The notes under the pieces were generated by a model. The model was not told the DNA's origin. It saw nothing but the letters and a program-made list of their open reading frames with translations, and did not search any database. A program made the translations under genes and the position numbers. DNA of 64,000 nt, taken from the NCBI GenBank assembly GCA_903813345.2, contig CAIIXF020000006.1:33267524-33331523 (forward strand), given 5' to 3'. Within the stretch, counting starts at the first letter, position 1; every line of letters begins with the position of its first letter. This DNA comes from Owenia fusiformis (lineage: Eukaryota; Annelida; Polychaeta; Sabellida; Oweniidae). Below, piece after piece: positions 21,086-31,135 of this stretch.

Positions 21086-22099
21086 CAGGGTGTCCCAAAA
21101 AAAAGGAAACCAGCAATAGATTGCTTATTTCTCAAATATGAATAATGATAGGAAAATTTTACAGCTACCATCTGATAGATTATGATGTCCTCTTTCTTAT
21201 GATACCAAAGTTGTCTATTTTCCTTCACGGATGACTGAATTATAAGGGATTTAAGTGACCATGTCAGAAATGAGTTTGTACCACTTTCAGCCAAGTCAAT
21301 TTCACCATCATAACAAAGTGATAAGTAACAACAAACATAAGGATATCACTCTTTTACTCATTTATTCCAATTAAAATTACACATATCATATTTAACACCC
21401 CTTTTAAATCCCAATGTCCATTTAAAGTTGTTTTAACCCCAGTGTCCTTCAACATGACCCCCATTCCTTTCAATGCAAATGTCTCCCCATGATCTCATAG
21501 CACGTACTGCATCCCCGATGATGTCTCTCTGTCCCCTTAAATCCTTCACTGCTGCGACAATCCTGGCCCTTAGATCATCAACGTCTCTTGGTGGTGTTGT
21601 GAAGACTTTACCCTTAAGATAACCCCAAAGGAAGAAGTCGCAGGGTGTCAGGTCTGGGGATCTTGGTGGCCACTCAATCTCGTGGTTCAAGGCAATCACT
21701 CTTCTGTTGAACAGCGCCCTTAATCTGTCCCGAACGATAATCCGGCGATGAGGAGGAGCACTACGAATACTCTTTGATCTTGGGTCAGCTGCATGAACTT
21801 GCTATGTTGAATGCTTGTTTAGAAATGTGTATTTCGAATAGGACATGGTCTTGCATAGCCATTTTAATCCCTCATTGTTCAGCCATTCATGACAGAAAAA
21901 GTGGCACAAAACAATTTCTGACATGGTCACTTAAATCTCTTAGAACTCAGTCATCCGTGAAGAAAAATAAACACCTTTGGTATCATAAGAAAAAGGACAT
22001 CATAACCTATCAGATGGTAGCTGTGACATTTTCCTATTATTATTCATATTTGAGAAATAAGCAATCTATTGCTGGTTTCCTTTTTTTTGGGACACACTG
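21086..22099 (-). mobile_element. Tc1/mariner-superfamily element nested in the LINE
   Basis: The 1,014-bp element has ends CAGGGTGTCCC and GGGACACACTG, and about 205-bp imperfect inverted arms (21086-21293 and 21889-22099). TA duplications lie at 21084-21085 and 22100-22101. Its body keeps only the last third of a transposase, so it is non-autonomous. Removing it with one TA rejoins the LINE in frame. Confidence 0.88.
21433..21745 (-). pseudogene. C-terminal transposase fragment, Tc1/mariner superfamily
   Basis: The frame (methionine-less, about 104 codons) contains APPHRRIIVRD, the stretch after the second catalytic Asp, whose usual QDG is not intact. It then has WPPRSPDLTPCDFFLWGYLK, carrying the third catalytic Asp. 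The N-terminal DNA-binding domain and first catalytic Asp are absent. The frame ends in a natural-looking stop after GGHVEGHWG. Confidence 0.85.
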
Positions 22100-22101
22100 T
22101 A

Positions 22102-22205
22102 CAGGACATTCAGTTGTTATTTGTAAACACACATGATCACTTAAGCCCAAGCTTGGCAAATGTTCAAAGTTTTCAATAAGTTCGTCCTTAGATGTGATGA
22201 TCAAG
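22102..22205 (-). pseudogene. Endonuclease-domain tail of the split LINE
   Basis: The minus strand reads CDLIITSKDELIENFEHLP then LGLSDHVCLQITTE. This is the C-terminal edge of the LINE endonuclease fold, including the conserved SDH motif. It ends at the TA where the mariner-type element entered, and the next codons are at 21084 and below. Confidence 0.85.
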
Positions 22206-22397
22206 TCACATACTGTATACTAGGTTGGTCAGTTCCTCTATAGCGTGTCGGTTCTGTGACACGTTGATTGACATGGCAGAGAAGTATCAAAATATAAGAG
22301 GACACAGATATGATAGCTAAACTCCAAAACAAACTAAAATTTGAATAATATGATAAACTAATGGAGTAAAACGCTGAAATCGTCAATAGATGGCGCA

Positions 22398-22450
22398 TGA
22401 CGTCATTCCTCTATTATCGCCCAAGTTCAGTCAAAAAAGTTCGCGGGAAA
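22398..22450. promoter_or_regulatory. CRE plus E2F-like site, possible promoter
   Basis: TGACGTCA at 22398-22405 and TTCGCGGGAAA at 22440-22450 lie 34 bases apart in otherwise AT-rich DNA. Together with the short ATG/GTAAGT frames downstream they suggest a promoter. It is too far from, and not clearly linked to, the ACBD6-like start at 23410. Confidence 0.3.
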
Positions 22451-22644
22451 TTTGAAAAGAAATCTATAAAAATTCAAAATACTGCCAATGCAATGTTGCA
22501 TTCTCGAATGCGACAACAGGGAAGGAGCATACATTTTCCCTTGAAAGAGGCACACGATTTCGTTAAATAAGAGTTTGTAAATAACGTTTGCACAGCTCCA
22601 ACCCGGCTACCCGGGGATCTTCAAACGATTTCAGTCTGCCGAAA

Positions 22645-22659
22645 ATGATGACGCCAAGG
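22645..22659 (+). CDS. Candidate first coding exon (five codons)
   Basis: ATGATGACGCCAAGG is followed directly by GTAAGT, a consensus donor. It lies 195 bases after the E2F-like site. No downstream exon has been matched to it, so this may be chance or a non-coding first exon with an ATG. Confidence 0.15.
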
Positions 22660-22759
22660 GTAAGTTGAATGCTCGATTCAAAGGCATTTCACCCTCTGAT
22701 TATCACATTTACAGAATAATCTTGTCCAAAAGAATGAAAAAATAAATTAGACTACTTAC

Positions 22760-22799
22760 GCAATTGTAAATCGTTGTTCCTCACGCTGCCGAAAGTCAT
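22760..22799 (-). CDS. Candidate first coding exon on the minus strand (13 codons plus one base)
   Basis: On the minus strand an ATG opens MTFGSVRNNDLQL and runs into GTAAGT. No partner exon was found at lower coordinates, where only transposons lie within 3 kb. It is noted because both its start and donor look good. Confidence 0.15.
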
Positions 22800-23409
22800 T
22801 GAATGCACCGAGTTGACCCCCTTCAGGAATGTGTACAAGTGCCAGGATATAAGGCCATAAAAATAAGTTTTTGTTTTCTGTACAAATATTTTGCTTATTC
22901 TGAAAGATTACTCCGTCTAAAATGATGACTATTATATTTATTTGATTTCTCCATCAATATGAAGACTCAAACCCACCGTTTTATACTAGACCATATGTTT
23001 TAAGATGTTGAATATGTGAACCACATCTGATATTTTTAAGGACATAATGCCTATGCTTTGTTTGCATTGGAACAGCTGATCGCTAGCCTACTTGCAAGAC
23101 ATCGCTTCAAATGGGCATCATACTAGTATTTTTCTAAGAATCTTACGTGACACATGGCTCACACAGTCCTTGATGTATTTTCACTTCAGGCAAATCCCTT
23201 AGAGTTTTTATAAAGATATGGGGGACTTCACCAGGGGTCTTTTTACTCTTATATCAAGATTGTGTATCCCCCCTCTATTGCAAATAATTGTTTTAAATAC
23301 AAATGCGCCTACTGCCATCCTCTCCATGTCATCGAGTGTCTGCAAGTTTATATAGTAAAACCTGCAGTTTGGAGTGCACGATTGCTCTGTACGAAATGTG
23401 TTTGACAAA

Positions 23410-23532
23410 ATGGCAGAGATTGAGGAAGAAATTATTGAAGATGTGTTTACTCAAGCTTCAGAGCATTTAAAGTCCATTTCTACTACGTTAGAGACCGAAC
23501 AACTGTTGTTCTTTTACTCAAGATATAAACAG
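23410..23532 (+). CDS. ACBD6: ACBD6-like exon 1
   Basis: 41 codons from ATG (context ACAAAATGG) through [20 protein letters not shown] to RYKQ, then GTTTGT. It holds the first two helices of the acyl-CoA-binding domain. Confidence 0.9.
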
Positions 23533-26500
23533 GTTTGTTGTTCAACTTTGCAACCAGATCAGATGCGTTTGAAGAAAGTGAGCAATTCGTTTTTCAGTTT
23601 TGTTGAAATTTTTATTTTTTCTATAGTCTAGTCTAATGCATAGAGGCCTGTACATCTTTGAAACTACAAGAAAATCCACGTGGTAGTCTTTTGAACTTTG
23701 TAGAATATATCGTAAATAAAATTGAGTATTTTAGATTCAGTTTACCAATACTTTTCAGAGGCGTAGCTAGCCCATTTTGCGAGTGTAAGCCCGTATGATT
23801 TCCCGGTTTTATCAAAATTAACAAAACGTTGGTTCCATAAAATAGGAAGATCCCGGGTGTTCAGAAGATAGGGGACACACTAAACACTCTTAATTCAATG
23901 AAGGAAATATGTATTGTTTGATCATTGTGAAATGAATAGGAACTCACTGAATAACAGGATCAACGCCGGGAGCTCTTGCTGGGGCCGCCATTGAAGAATA
24001 CACAACTACAATGTCAACTTAAACGAAACGAAATAAAATTCTCTAATTATCAGTAGATAACTGATTCAAAACAAAGAAAATGAAACAATCGAGAACTTTT
24101 TTATTTATTAACACGAGTCTTCATAGATCTCCTATCGATTTCTATCACTTGGTAAAATATTTATTTTTCATCACAATTAATTAGGTAAATTTTATTTTTC
24201 CTTAAAATTTGAGAGTACGCCTGGGCGTACTTGGCGTACACGTAGCTACGCCACTGCTTTTCCCTAGGCCTACGGTAGTATGTTACTCTACCGAGGTGAT
24301 AACCAAACCTGTCTGGCCCAGTCATCTACTCCTGACGAGTACGGGAGTAGATAACTGGGCCAGACGGGTTTGGTTACCGAGGTGACAGAAGTTGAGTGTG
24401 TCAGTAAGTAGTACCTTGTATCCAACAGACCGAATATTATCAGACGAATGATACAGTTTAGGGCCTATGGGACCCTATAGACACGGGCCATTGTCGGACG
24501 ATCTTCATAAATTCTTTGTTTATTTTCTATAGGCCTAATTTCTTTACTGAAACTTCAAATTAGACACATTGTGATAGGTGTATTGTAAAGAGTCTAACAT
24601 GACAAATGCCCCAGATTTTCAGAGTTTGTCCGGGAATGCCATGTAGCTGAGCTAGCCTTGTAGAAGGCTTTAGCATTTGTTGATTTTTAAAATTTGTATA
24701 TATAATATTTGGAAACAAATATCCAAATTTTAAAAATCAACAAGGCTAAGTTGAGAATCTTAAGCTAAATCTCATATTTTTGATTCTAGCAGGTCAGTCA
24801 GGCCAGAAGTAGGGTAAGGACTCCCTTTAAGATACTCAGAATTAATTTTTTATACATGTTCCCAGTCACACATGTATGTCCACTTCTTTTGTCAGAGAAT
24901 AGTTCTTCCTTCCTTGCGGTTCTCCTTCTCCTTTGTACCATAAACATAATCCCTGGAGATTGGCTAAAAAAGGTGTGTGAGGTCACATATAACATACCCC
25001 CCCCCCTTTGTATGTCTATGATATACATGTAATTACATTCCATTCTTAATGTTACAGGCAAAAGAAGGGCCATGCAACATTCCTAAACCAGGCTTCTTCG
25101 ACTTCCAGGGAAAACAAAAATGGTAAGACATTATTATTTCATTAATCATGTAATAATAAAAGAATGGGTATATTTTACAAATTTTATCGCATCCTTGGGT
25201 GCTATATTGTGATCAGTTTGCCAGGCATGTAGATGGGTGGGGTTTACCTCTGCCATGTTGGTAGATGGACGGTCAGACTGACTTAGTTTTGTCTACACTT
25301 TTCCAGGAAAATCCCTTGACAGAATGATTTCAAAGAAGGAGGGAAAGTACCGCTACAGATTGAGTAAGAAAAATTAAAAAGCAGGGGTGGAAGGGGTTGA
25401 AAATCAGAAAACATTTTAGAAAAAAATGTGGGTGGGTTGTATGCATCTTCCCTGTCTCAAAGTCAAAATTATTTTATCATCTCGAGGAGTGCTTTTCCTG
25501 GAGGTAATGCGCCATTGATCTAACATACGGATCTGTTTAAATCCTCAGAAAATAGCCAAAATCCAACATATGAATGTCCGAAGTCTGTTGTGATACATTC
25601 CCTCCTCCTTTTAGGCTTTAAAAATCTAAAAGTGAATGGTTTTTGGGCTTTCTGGGGAAATGTTAAGGTGGTCAGTTGAATTTTCTATCCTAAAATCGTT
25701 TCTTGATAATTTGTAAGTGTTTTGGCATTTTGGGTAAATGCAGTGGGATAAGACTGCTATTTTGGACTTAACCTCCCCAAAACTCTACTCTATTAAAGGA
25801 TGTGATTTTGTTCACCCTGTGTGTTGTTTGTTTAGGAGTGTCCTTTTGAGAATGAATGCCAGCCTTGTACCTTGAATTAGGACTATTTATATTTGTAGGG
25901 AAGCCTGGAAGAAGCTTGGTGACAAACCAAAGGAAGAAGCTATGGATGAATATGTTCATCAAATCACAAGCATAGATCCTGAATGGAGGGCTAAGGTATG
26001 AAGATCATTCATATCATGCTTTCTAGAAAGTCAATGAAATTGAATGAGAATATTGTAGGAATACGAGGGCTGATTCAAAAGTAATGGACAAATCTTGTCA
26101 TACAACAGACATATACTGTACAATACTCATATTCATCTAGTCCGTATGGAAGTAGGACATAGAGGCTATTGAATGTTTTTTTTAAAAAGTCTGCAAATCA
26201 CAAAATAGTGATTAATTGAACATATTTTAGTGATTCTGTATAAAATATTTGAAAAAGAATCTATTTTATGAAAAGTTTCACATGAAGCAGGTTTATTCCT
26301 CAAATATGACTGTTCAAAGTTTAAATTGGAAGGTGTTCATATCTCAAGTATTTTTAACATGTGATTCAATGGAAGAAAAAAAATGGGATCAAAAAAATCA
26401 GAAAATGCTCACGTTGAAAGGTGTTCAGATTAGAGATATGTACGTAAGTACAGATTTAACTGTCTTAGTTTTAAATGATGGAATGTCTCCCCCAACTGTA

Positions 26501-27820
26501 AGCTTAAGAAGCCAAAATATTGGTAGGACATGGTCCATACACCTTATTTTATGAATACCAAAATGAGTGAAAATATGTGTAACTGTCAAGATTAGACATT
26601 TTAATTTTAACATGGAAAAAGTTAAAATTATTTAAAAATTTAAAAACACTGAATACACTTATTGCCTGCTGCTGATGAAACCCTTGGGAATGTTTGTTCT
26701 TGCAGGTCACTCAAGGAGGAACCCAGCCTCCCAAGAAATCTATAGGTATGGGAGTAGCAGTAAGCACAATGTCCAGCCCTGATGAACACATTGAAGATAA
26801 AGACAAGACAGTCTTTGAGTGGTGTGCTGAGGGCAATGTGGAACAAGTTGCAGAGCTTTTAGAGAAAAAGAATGTCAAAATTAATGGAAAAGATAGCGAG
26901 GTATATTTTTGACCAATTAGGAATTCAAGATTATTACTAAGGAATTGTAGATTTGTATTTAAAACAATGAGGGAAGGGAACAAAAGGGATAATATCAGAA
27001 GATTGATATGATGGTTGAGGGGGATGAAAGAAGGTTATAGGGGATACAAATAAAGTATCCCAATTGATTCATGTCACATTATCTGACTGTGATTTTTCCA
27101 GGGTATGGCACTTCTACATTGGGCCAGTGACAGGGGCTTAGAAGAAATGGTTAAAGTATTATTACAACATGAGGCAGATATCAATGCACAAGACAATGAT
27201 GGCCAGACTGCCTTGCACTATGGTAAGTATTGAGGAAATATATGTATATAAAGACGGGGCCAATTTCTCTCCTTTTGTATGAAATGTATGCCGTCAAACA
27301 TTTTGGGGGAAGTGGAAAATACTTTTTTGTTTTGTTATATTAAAATTTTCAATAGAAAATATATCTTTTGATTTTAAAGAAATCAATTAAGTGTTCCATG
27401 ATACATTATGTGTGGGGGTCAGTCGGGTATGTAAATAATTAGTATCAGGTTGGGACAATATTGAAATATTGGTCTAGTCCCTAATGCCAGCCAATGTCTA
27501 TTTATGAGACATAGGGTTGAACGTAAGCGACATATAGACTTCGGCATAGACTTGGAGGCCTTGGGTCAAGTGAATGTACTAACGATTCTAGACATGCTGG
27601 TCAAATCTGAATGTATAGATCACTTGCAATGTAAATTTTGGGTACATAGGTTTAACTATTTTTTTATGTTCCAGCATGCAGTTGCGAACATACAGATGTG
27701 GTTCGCTTATTGGTGAATTCAGGGGCGGATAGAAAATTAAAAGATTTGGACAATCTCACAGCATTGGATAGTACAGACAATAAAGAAATCATTGAACTAC
27801 TCAATGGGGGGAAAACATGA
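23410..27820 (+). CDS. ACBD6: Acyl-CoA-binding domain-containing protein 6-like, six exons
   Basis: The joined exons 23410-23532, 25058-25122, 25899-25995, 26706-26900, 27102-27222 and 27675-27820 give 248 residues, with GT-AG borders and matching phases (0, 2, 0, 0, 1). An N-terminal acyl-CoA-binding domain (about residues 5-100) carries [26 protein letters not shown] and MDEYV, which keep the Tyr and Lys residues that hold acyl-CoA in the ACBP fold. Two ankyrin repeats follow ([12 protein letters not shown]...[17 protein letters not shown] and [21 protein letters not shown]). This order and the linker ([11 protein letters not shown]) match vertebrate ACBD6 (282 residues), a soluble binder of long-chain acyl-CoA linked to lipid remodelling and protein N-myristoylation. 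The ATG at 23410 is the first in frame. Introns carry hairpin and mariner fragments. Confidence 0.93.
24300..24374. mobile_element. 75-bp foldback element with 11-bp target duplication (intron 1)
   Basis: Arms of about 31 bp (ACCAAACCTGTCTGGCCCAG... and its complement, two mismatches) enclose a loop of about 11 bases. TACCGAGGTGA flanks it on both sides (24289-24299 and 24375-24385). It looks like a tiny transposed hairpin in the first ACBD6-like intron. Confidence 0.65.
24677..24743. repeat. 20-bp perfect inverted repeat (intron 1)
   Basis: TTGTTGATTTTTAAAATTTG at 24677-24696 is matched perfectly in reverse at 24724-24743 around a 27-base AT-rich loop. It could be a small inverted-repeat element. 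No flanking duplication was found. Confidence 0.6.
25058..25122 (+). CDS. ACBD6: ACBD6-like exon 2
   Basis: 65 bases between TTACAG and GTAAGA encode [22 protein letters not shown], the loop and start of helix 3 with the ligand-contacting Lys. The Trp codon is split across the next intron. Confidence 0.92.
25899..25995 (+). CDS. ACBD6: ACBD6-like exon 3
   Basis: 97 bases after TTTGTAG and before GTATGA encode [19 protein letters not shown] through PEWRAK, closing the acyl-CoA-binding fold. Confidence 0.92.
26060..26110 (+). mobile_element. Mariner-like terminal fragment (intron 3)
   Basis: TACGAGGGCTGATTCAAAAG followed by TAATGGACAAATC resembles the terminal inverted repeat of mariner elements. 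No matching opposite end was located, so it is probably a relic. Confidence 0.4.
26706..26900 (+). CDS. ACBD6: ACBD6-like exon 4 (linker)
   Basis: 195 bases after TTCTTGCAG and before GTATAT encode the Ser/Pro-rich linker and the cap helices before the ankyrin repeats ([20 protein letters not shown]). Confidence 0.92.
27102..27222 (+). CDS. ACBD6: ACBD6-like exon 5 (ankyrin repeat 1)
   Basis: 121 bases after TTTTTCCAG and before GTAAGT encode a canonical ankyrin repeat, [19 protein letters not shown] then [16 protein letters not shown]. Confidence 0.95.
27675..27820 (+). CDS. ACBD6: ACBD6-like exon 6 (ankyrin repeat 2 and stop)
   Basis: 146 bases after TATGTTCCAG encode the second ankyrin repeat ([20 protein letters not shown]) and a short tail ending LLNGGKT and TGA. 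Confidence 0.93.
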
Positions 27821-28545
27821 TGATATGTTTCCATGGTGTATCTGTGTGTGGTGTCATGTGTCAATCTCGTGCAGCTAAGTAGGACTACGAAGGGGTTGTC
27901 TCAAATATCCAATATGTAATCTATTTCGATAACAACCCACCACTCTCACGGGTAGTGATCGAAAGATTTGTCAGCGTGGGGAGCATGCTGTTTTTCATAA
28001 AAGCACCCTAAGAAAACTTCACAAATTATTTTTCAATCCATATATATTTTGTTATAGCAAAGAAAATTACCTACTCCATGCAATGGGTATGTGTCATTTG
28101 CGGGTAGCCTCACTTATGTCTGAAGTCCAATAATGCTAGAAGTAAAAGCTATTGAAAATTGTGCCAGAGTATCATTCTAGAATGTACCTTTTCTTTTTTA
28201 TCTTCACAATATGTTGACTTGATAATGATATTGGACAGATAATATTTTCTTTTACTCCAACATATTCTAAATATAGTGTATAACTATGAAATTTTGTGAG
28301 AACTGTAATTCTGTTCATTCATTTGAACCATGTCCATAGCTTACACAGTAATACATTGTTTTGATATAACAAAACAAATCTGAACCATCCACGCATCTGC
28401 CCACGAAACAAAAACAATTACATGACTATACTAAATGTGTGAAACATGAAAAGACTCCTTAGTGAAGATTTACATTCATGTAAACTTCAGGAATGAGCCA
28501 TGTGATCATATGAATTGGAGATAACATATTAATGTATAATGTAGT

Positions 28546-28551
28546 AATAAA
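28546..28551 (+). terminator. ACBD6: Candidate poly(A) signal of the ACBD6-like gene
   Basis: AATAAA lies 726 bases after the stop codon with no earlier perfect signal noticed on the + strand, giving a plausible 3' UTR of about 750 bases. Confidence 0.4.
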
Positions 28552-28568
28552 ATGAAAAACAGGATGTG

Positions 28569-28648
28569 TGTCATTATCCTATGCCAAGTTGAGTTTTAGG
28601 GAGATAAGTGTCATTATCCTATGCCAAGTTGAGTTTTAGGGAGATAAG
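28569..28648 (+). repeat. Perfect 40-bp tandem duplication
   Basis: Two identical copies beginning GTGTCATTATCCTATGCCAA lie head to tail, 28569-28608 and 28609-28648. Identity implies a recent slippage event or an assembly artefact. Confidence 0.85.
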
Positions 28649-28651
28649 TTG

Positions 28652-29979
28652 GTAAGATATATCCTGAATCCTGATTTTGAGGTTTCCATATCCAGAACCT
28701 CCATATCTCCGGCTTCGGTGCATTACTTCCCGTTTCGGTGCATATCTTCCCACTTCCGGTAAGTAGTGGAAATGCAATAAAATGACTTTGCATATGAATG
28801 ATTTGTTTATTTTTACACCTTGTACTGTTGAAATGGCCATATGCCCCTGAAAACTCTACTTGGTATAGGATAAAGCAGTTATGTACGGTCAGTTTGGATA
28901 TTTGGTTCATCCCTCATGAGATATGCACATCTACCTTCGGTCCCTACGGTCCCTCAGGTAGATATGTATATCTCCCTCTGGATAAACCCCATATCCAAAA
29001 CCTCCCAGTACATAACCCTTATGTATGTGGGTGAATATACCTTTTTGACTCCTGTCTATACCCAAATAAATGGAGTGAATGAAGGGTTCCAATAGCTGTG
29101 TGACATTCAAGGGGGTTTATTCACTAACATAATGGTACAGTAAAATCTGTCTAAATGGAACACTTTTGTTACCTCTGAAAGGTATTCCACTTGGGAGGTG
29201 TTCCACTTATAGAGATTCATTCAACATTAAGTCAGTTGGACTTGGGTCTTGGGTCTTGTTCCACTAATGGAGGTGATTCACCGCTACAGGTTGCACTTCC
29301 TGTTACACTGAAGGGTTAAATTTCTAATAAAGGATTTTTGTGGAAGTGTAACACCTCCCCTTTGAAAGAAAAGCTACTTTGATGATTTAAGTTATTGACT
29401 AGAAAATTCAATGAAAACAAATCTTCTTGTGACAGTGACCCAACAGAAGTAGAAGAAAAATACAAAACTTGAATCTGAAGTGATGTGATAACTTTTACAA
29501 TTTCTTTAAAATCAAGTGATGTCATGGAAGAAGAATTTAAATGATGTCTTTGTTTCTGAATAAAGTTTTTATATTTCATGTCATAAAGTTAAAGTTATAT
29601 TTTGTAGACTAGAAATATAGTCTAGTTTTGTTTCATTTCTCAATGATTTCATAAAGAGAGTCATGAATATCAAAAGCTTATTTACTGGTCAGGATTGAAT
29701 ATAGGTTTATTCTTGGTGACATGATATTTCCCCTATGGTCTCGGACATAACCCAGATTCAATCCCTCATCTCAGCTAGTTTTGTAGATTAAAAGGGGAGT
29801 CCCATGTATTTTTTTTTTTTTGATGTTACATTTATATTGTACTGTCAACAATTACCATTTTATAAACTTGAACAAAATATGCTAGTACATCCTGTAAATA
29901 TTGTTATATAAAATTATGCAAAGAAATAAAACTTAACCTTAAAAAATCATTGGCCATATAGACTTTGTATATAGAGGAT
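28652..29979. other. Intergenic, no recognised gene
   Basis: Short frames at 28614-29034 span sequence rich in CATATC/GATATG and CTTCGG words and look like a repeat. At 29130-29300 there are repeated GTTCCACTT/GGAACAC words. No coding motif is seen. Confidence 0.35.
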
Positions 29980-30113
29980 ATCCTATGATTTATGAGTGAT
30001 ATGATTTTTATCCACGAATGGATATGATATCTGCACGAGCGAGCGTAGCGAGAGAGTGCAGATATCAATATCCATGAGTGGATTAAAATCATATCACGAG
30101 TAAATCATAGGAT
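29980..30113. repeat. Long hairpin, arms about 57 bp
   Basis: ATCCTATGATTTATGAGTGA ... ATCTGCAC pairs with GTGCAGAT ... TAAATCATAGGAT. The loop is GAGCGAGCGTAGCGAGAGA. The arms have only a few mismatches. A near-identical loop core (GAGCGTAGCGA) occurs, inverted, in the hairpin at 30713-30856. Confidence 0.75.
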
Positions 30114-30120
30114 GTTCTTT

Positions 30121-30390
30121 TTATTCCATAGTTAAAGTCATGATCAGAATCGTCAGAAATTAAGTTATTTAATTCAAATTTTCCAAACGATCCGGCGATG
30201 TTGACACTTAGCCTCGTTTTGAGTCTGGAGTAGCAAAAATCCATAAACCATCGCATACGATGCCGTATGTCATGTCTAAAAAACCGTATGCTATGGTTAA
30301 GTGAAAATATCATATTTTACCACTGATTACAAAAATACCGTTTTTATTTTCACATGTTATCCTATAAATATCATGCTAACTATGGAATAA
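30121..30390. repeat. Segment bounded by a 14-bp inverted repeat
   Basis: TTATTCCATAGTTA (30121-30134) and TAACTATGGAATAA (30377-30390) are perfect complements and bracket about 240 bases. Together with the hairpin just to its left this could be one composite element. Confidence 0.45.
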
Positions 30391-30401
30391 ATAAAATTAT
30401 A

Positions 30402-30702
30402 CCACTCTAAGTCCAATTACAGTTGTATAACATGGGTCTATAACAACGATATACAGTGGAGAGTGGTATATCGTCATCGTATACTACTCCTCCGTATACA
30501 CTCCAGCGTATACCACTGTAGAAGTGCATTCTGGGAACTAATGAATAAAAAAATCATGAAAATGTTCATGATTTCCTGGAATCAAATGACGTCATAAATG
30601 GTTCGAGATCAACATCAGCATTATTGAGTTGGCTATGGGATATTTTTATGGTTTTTAATTGTATGATTGTGTTCGAATCAACTGTAATTGAACTTAGAGT
30701 GG
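30402..30702. mobile_element. 301-bp inverted-repeat element
   Basis: Terminal arms of 24 bp begin CCACTCTAAGTCCAATTACA and end in the complement with one mismatch. A small hairpin (ACGATATAC ... GTATATCGT) lies inside at about 30446-30475. No coding capacity and no convincing target duplication. Confidence 0.6.
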
Positions 30703-30712
30703 CATAATAAGA

Positions 30713-30856
30713 TTATATAATGGTTCATTCTGTATATCGTGCATTTTATACTCTCGTGAGAATATAATATATTCACTCGTTCGCTACGCTCACTTGTGAA
30801 TATATCATATACTCACTCGAGTATAAAAACGATATACAGAAAGAACCATTATATAA
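30713..30856. repeat. Long hairpin, arms about 62 bp
   Basis: TTATATAATGGTTCATTCTG pairs with CAGAAAGAACCATTATATAA at the far end. Pairing continues through GTATATCG, TATACTC and ATATTCAC to a loop TCGTTCGCTACGCTCACTT. It shares the loop core with the hairpin at 29980-30113. Confidence 0.75.
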
Positions 30857-30936
30857 CCTCATAATACACTTTTAATATATTGACTGAAATACAATTCGCT
30901 ATCCATGTAATATATTTTCTAGATTATTTTTACATT

Positions 30937-31135
30937 TTAACTGAAGTTTTCTGTTTTAAATAATACATTGTTAGAGTCAATTGTCAGGATATGTAGTGAG
31001 CCATTGTGACTTCCAACTGCTATTGTATTTTCACTTGAGTTGACATCAATTGCGTATAGTTGACCAGTGCCATCTTTTATTGCTCCTACTTCTTTAATTG
31101 CATAAATCTCATGCCCGAATTTAGGCTCCCATATT
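30937..31135 (-). CDS. WD40 protein exon 2 (repeat 7 and stop)
   Basis: Begins after TTTTCCAG, completes Arg-257, and reads IWEPKFGHEIYAIKE through SSENTIAVGSHNGSLHILTI to a TAA at 30937-30939. It closes the propeller. Confidence 0.85.

Larger units (their letters stand above)
19592..22205 (-). mobile_element. CR1/L2-like LINE fragment split by a mariner-type element
   Basis: On the minus strand the order is the end of an apurinic-type endonuclease domain (22205-22102), the insertion (22099-21086), a linker (21084-20740), then the reverse transcriptase (about 20730-19593). It is truncated at both ends: no endonuclease start and no RT C-terminus, 3' UTR or terminal repeats. Apart from the insertion the frame is broken by only two in-frame stops (near 20773 and 20197), so decay is moderate. 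Confidence 0.85.
22206..23409. other. Intergenic region upstream of the ACBD6-like gene
   Basis: A 33-base word (CAGAGAAGTATCAAAATATA at about 22277) recurs in the repeat at 40.2-40.6 kb. A perfect CRE (TGACGTCA, 22398-22405) and an E2F-like site (TTCGCGGGAAA, 22440-22450) are followed by two tiny divergent ATG-to-splice-donor frames. No other coding sequence is seen. Confidence 0.4.

Noticed and set aside
21774-22136. 120-codon plus-strand frame
   Set aside because: It runs through the inverted arm of the mariner-type element and into the LINE; not conserved as protein.
24800-25073. Minus frame of 91 codons over the ACBD6-like intron 1 and exon 2
   Set aside because: Overlaps a confirmed exon on the other strand and has no splice or motif support.
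26249-26554. 101-codon frame inside an ACBD6-like intron
   Set aside because: It lies in the intron between exons 3 and 4, lacks domain features, and ACBD6 family proteins have no extra segment here.
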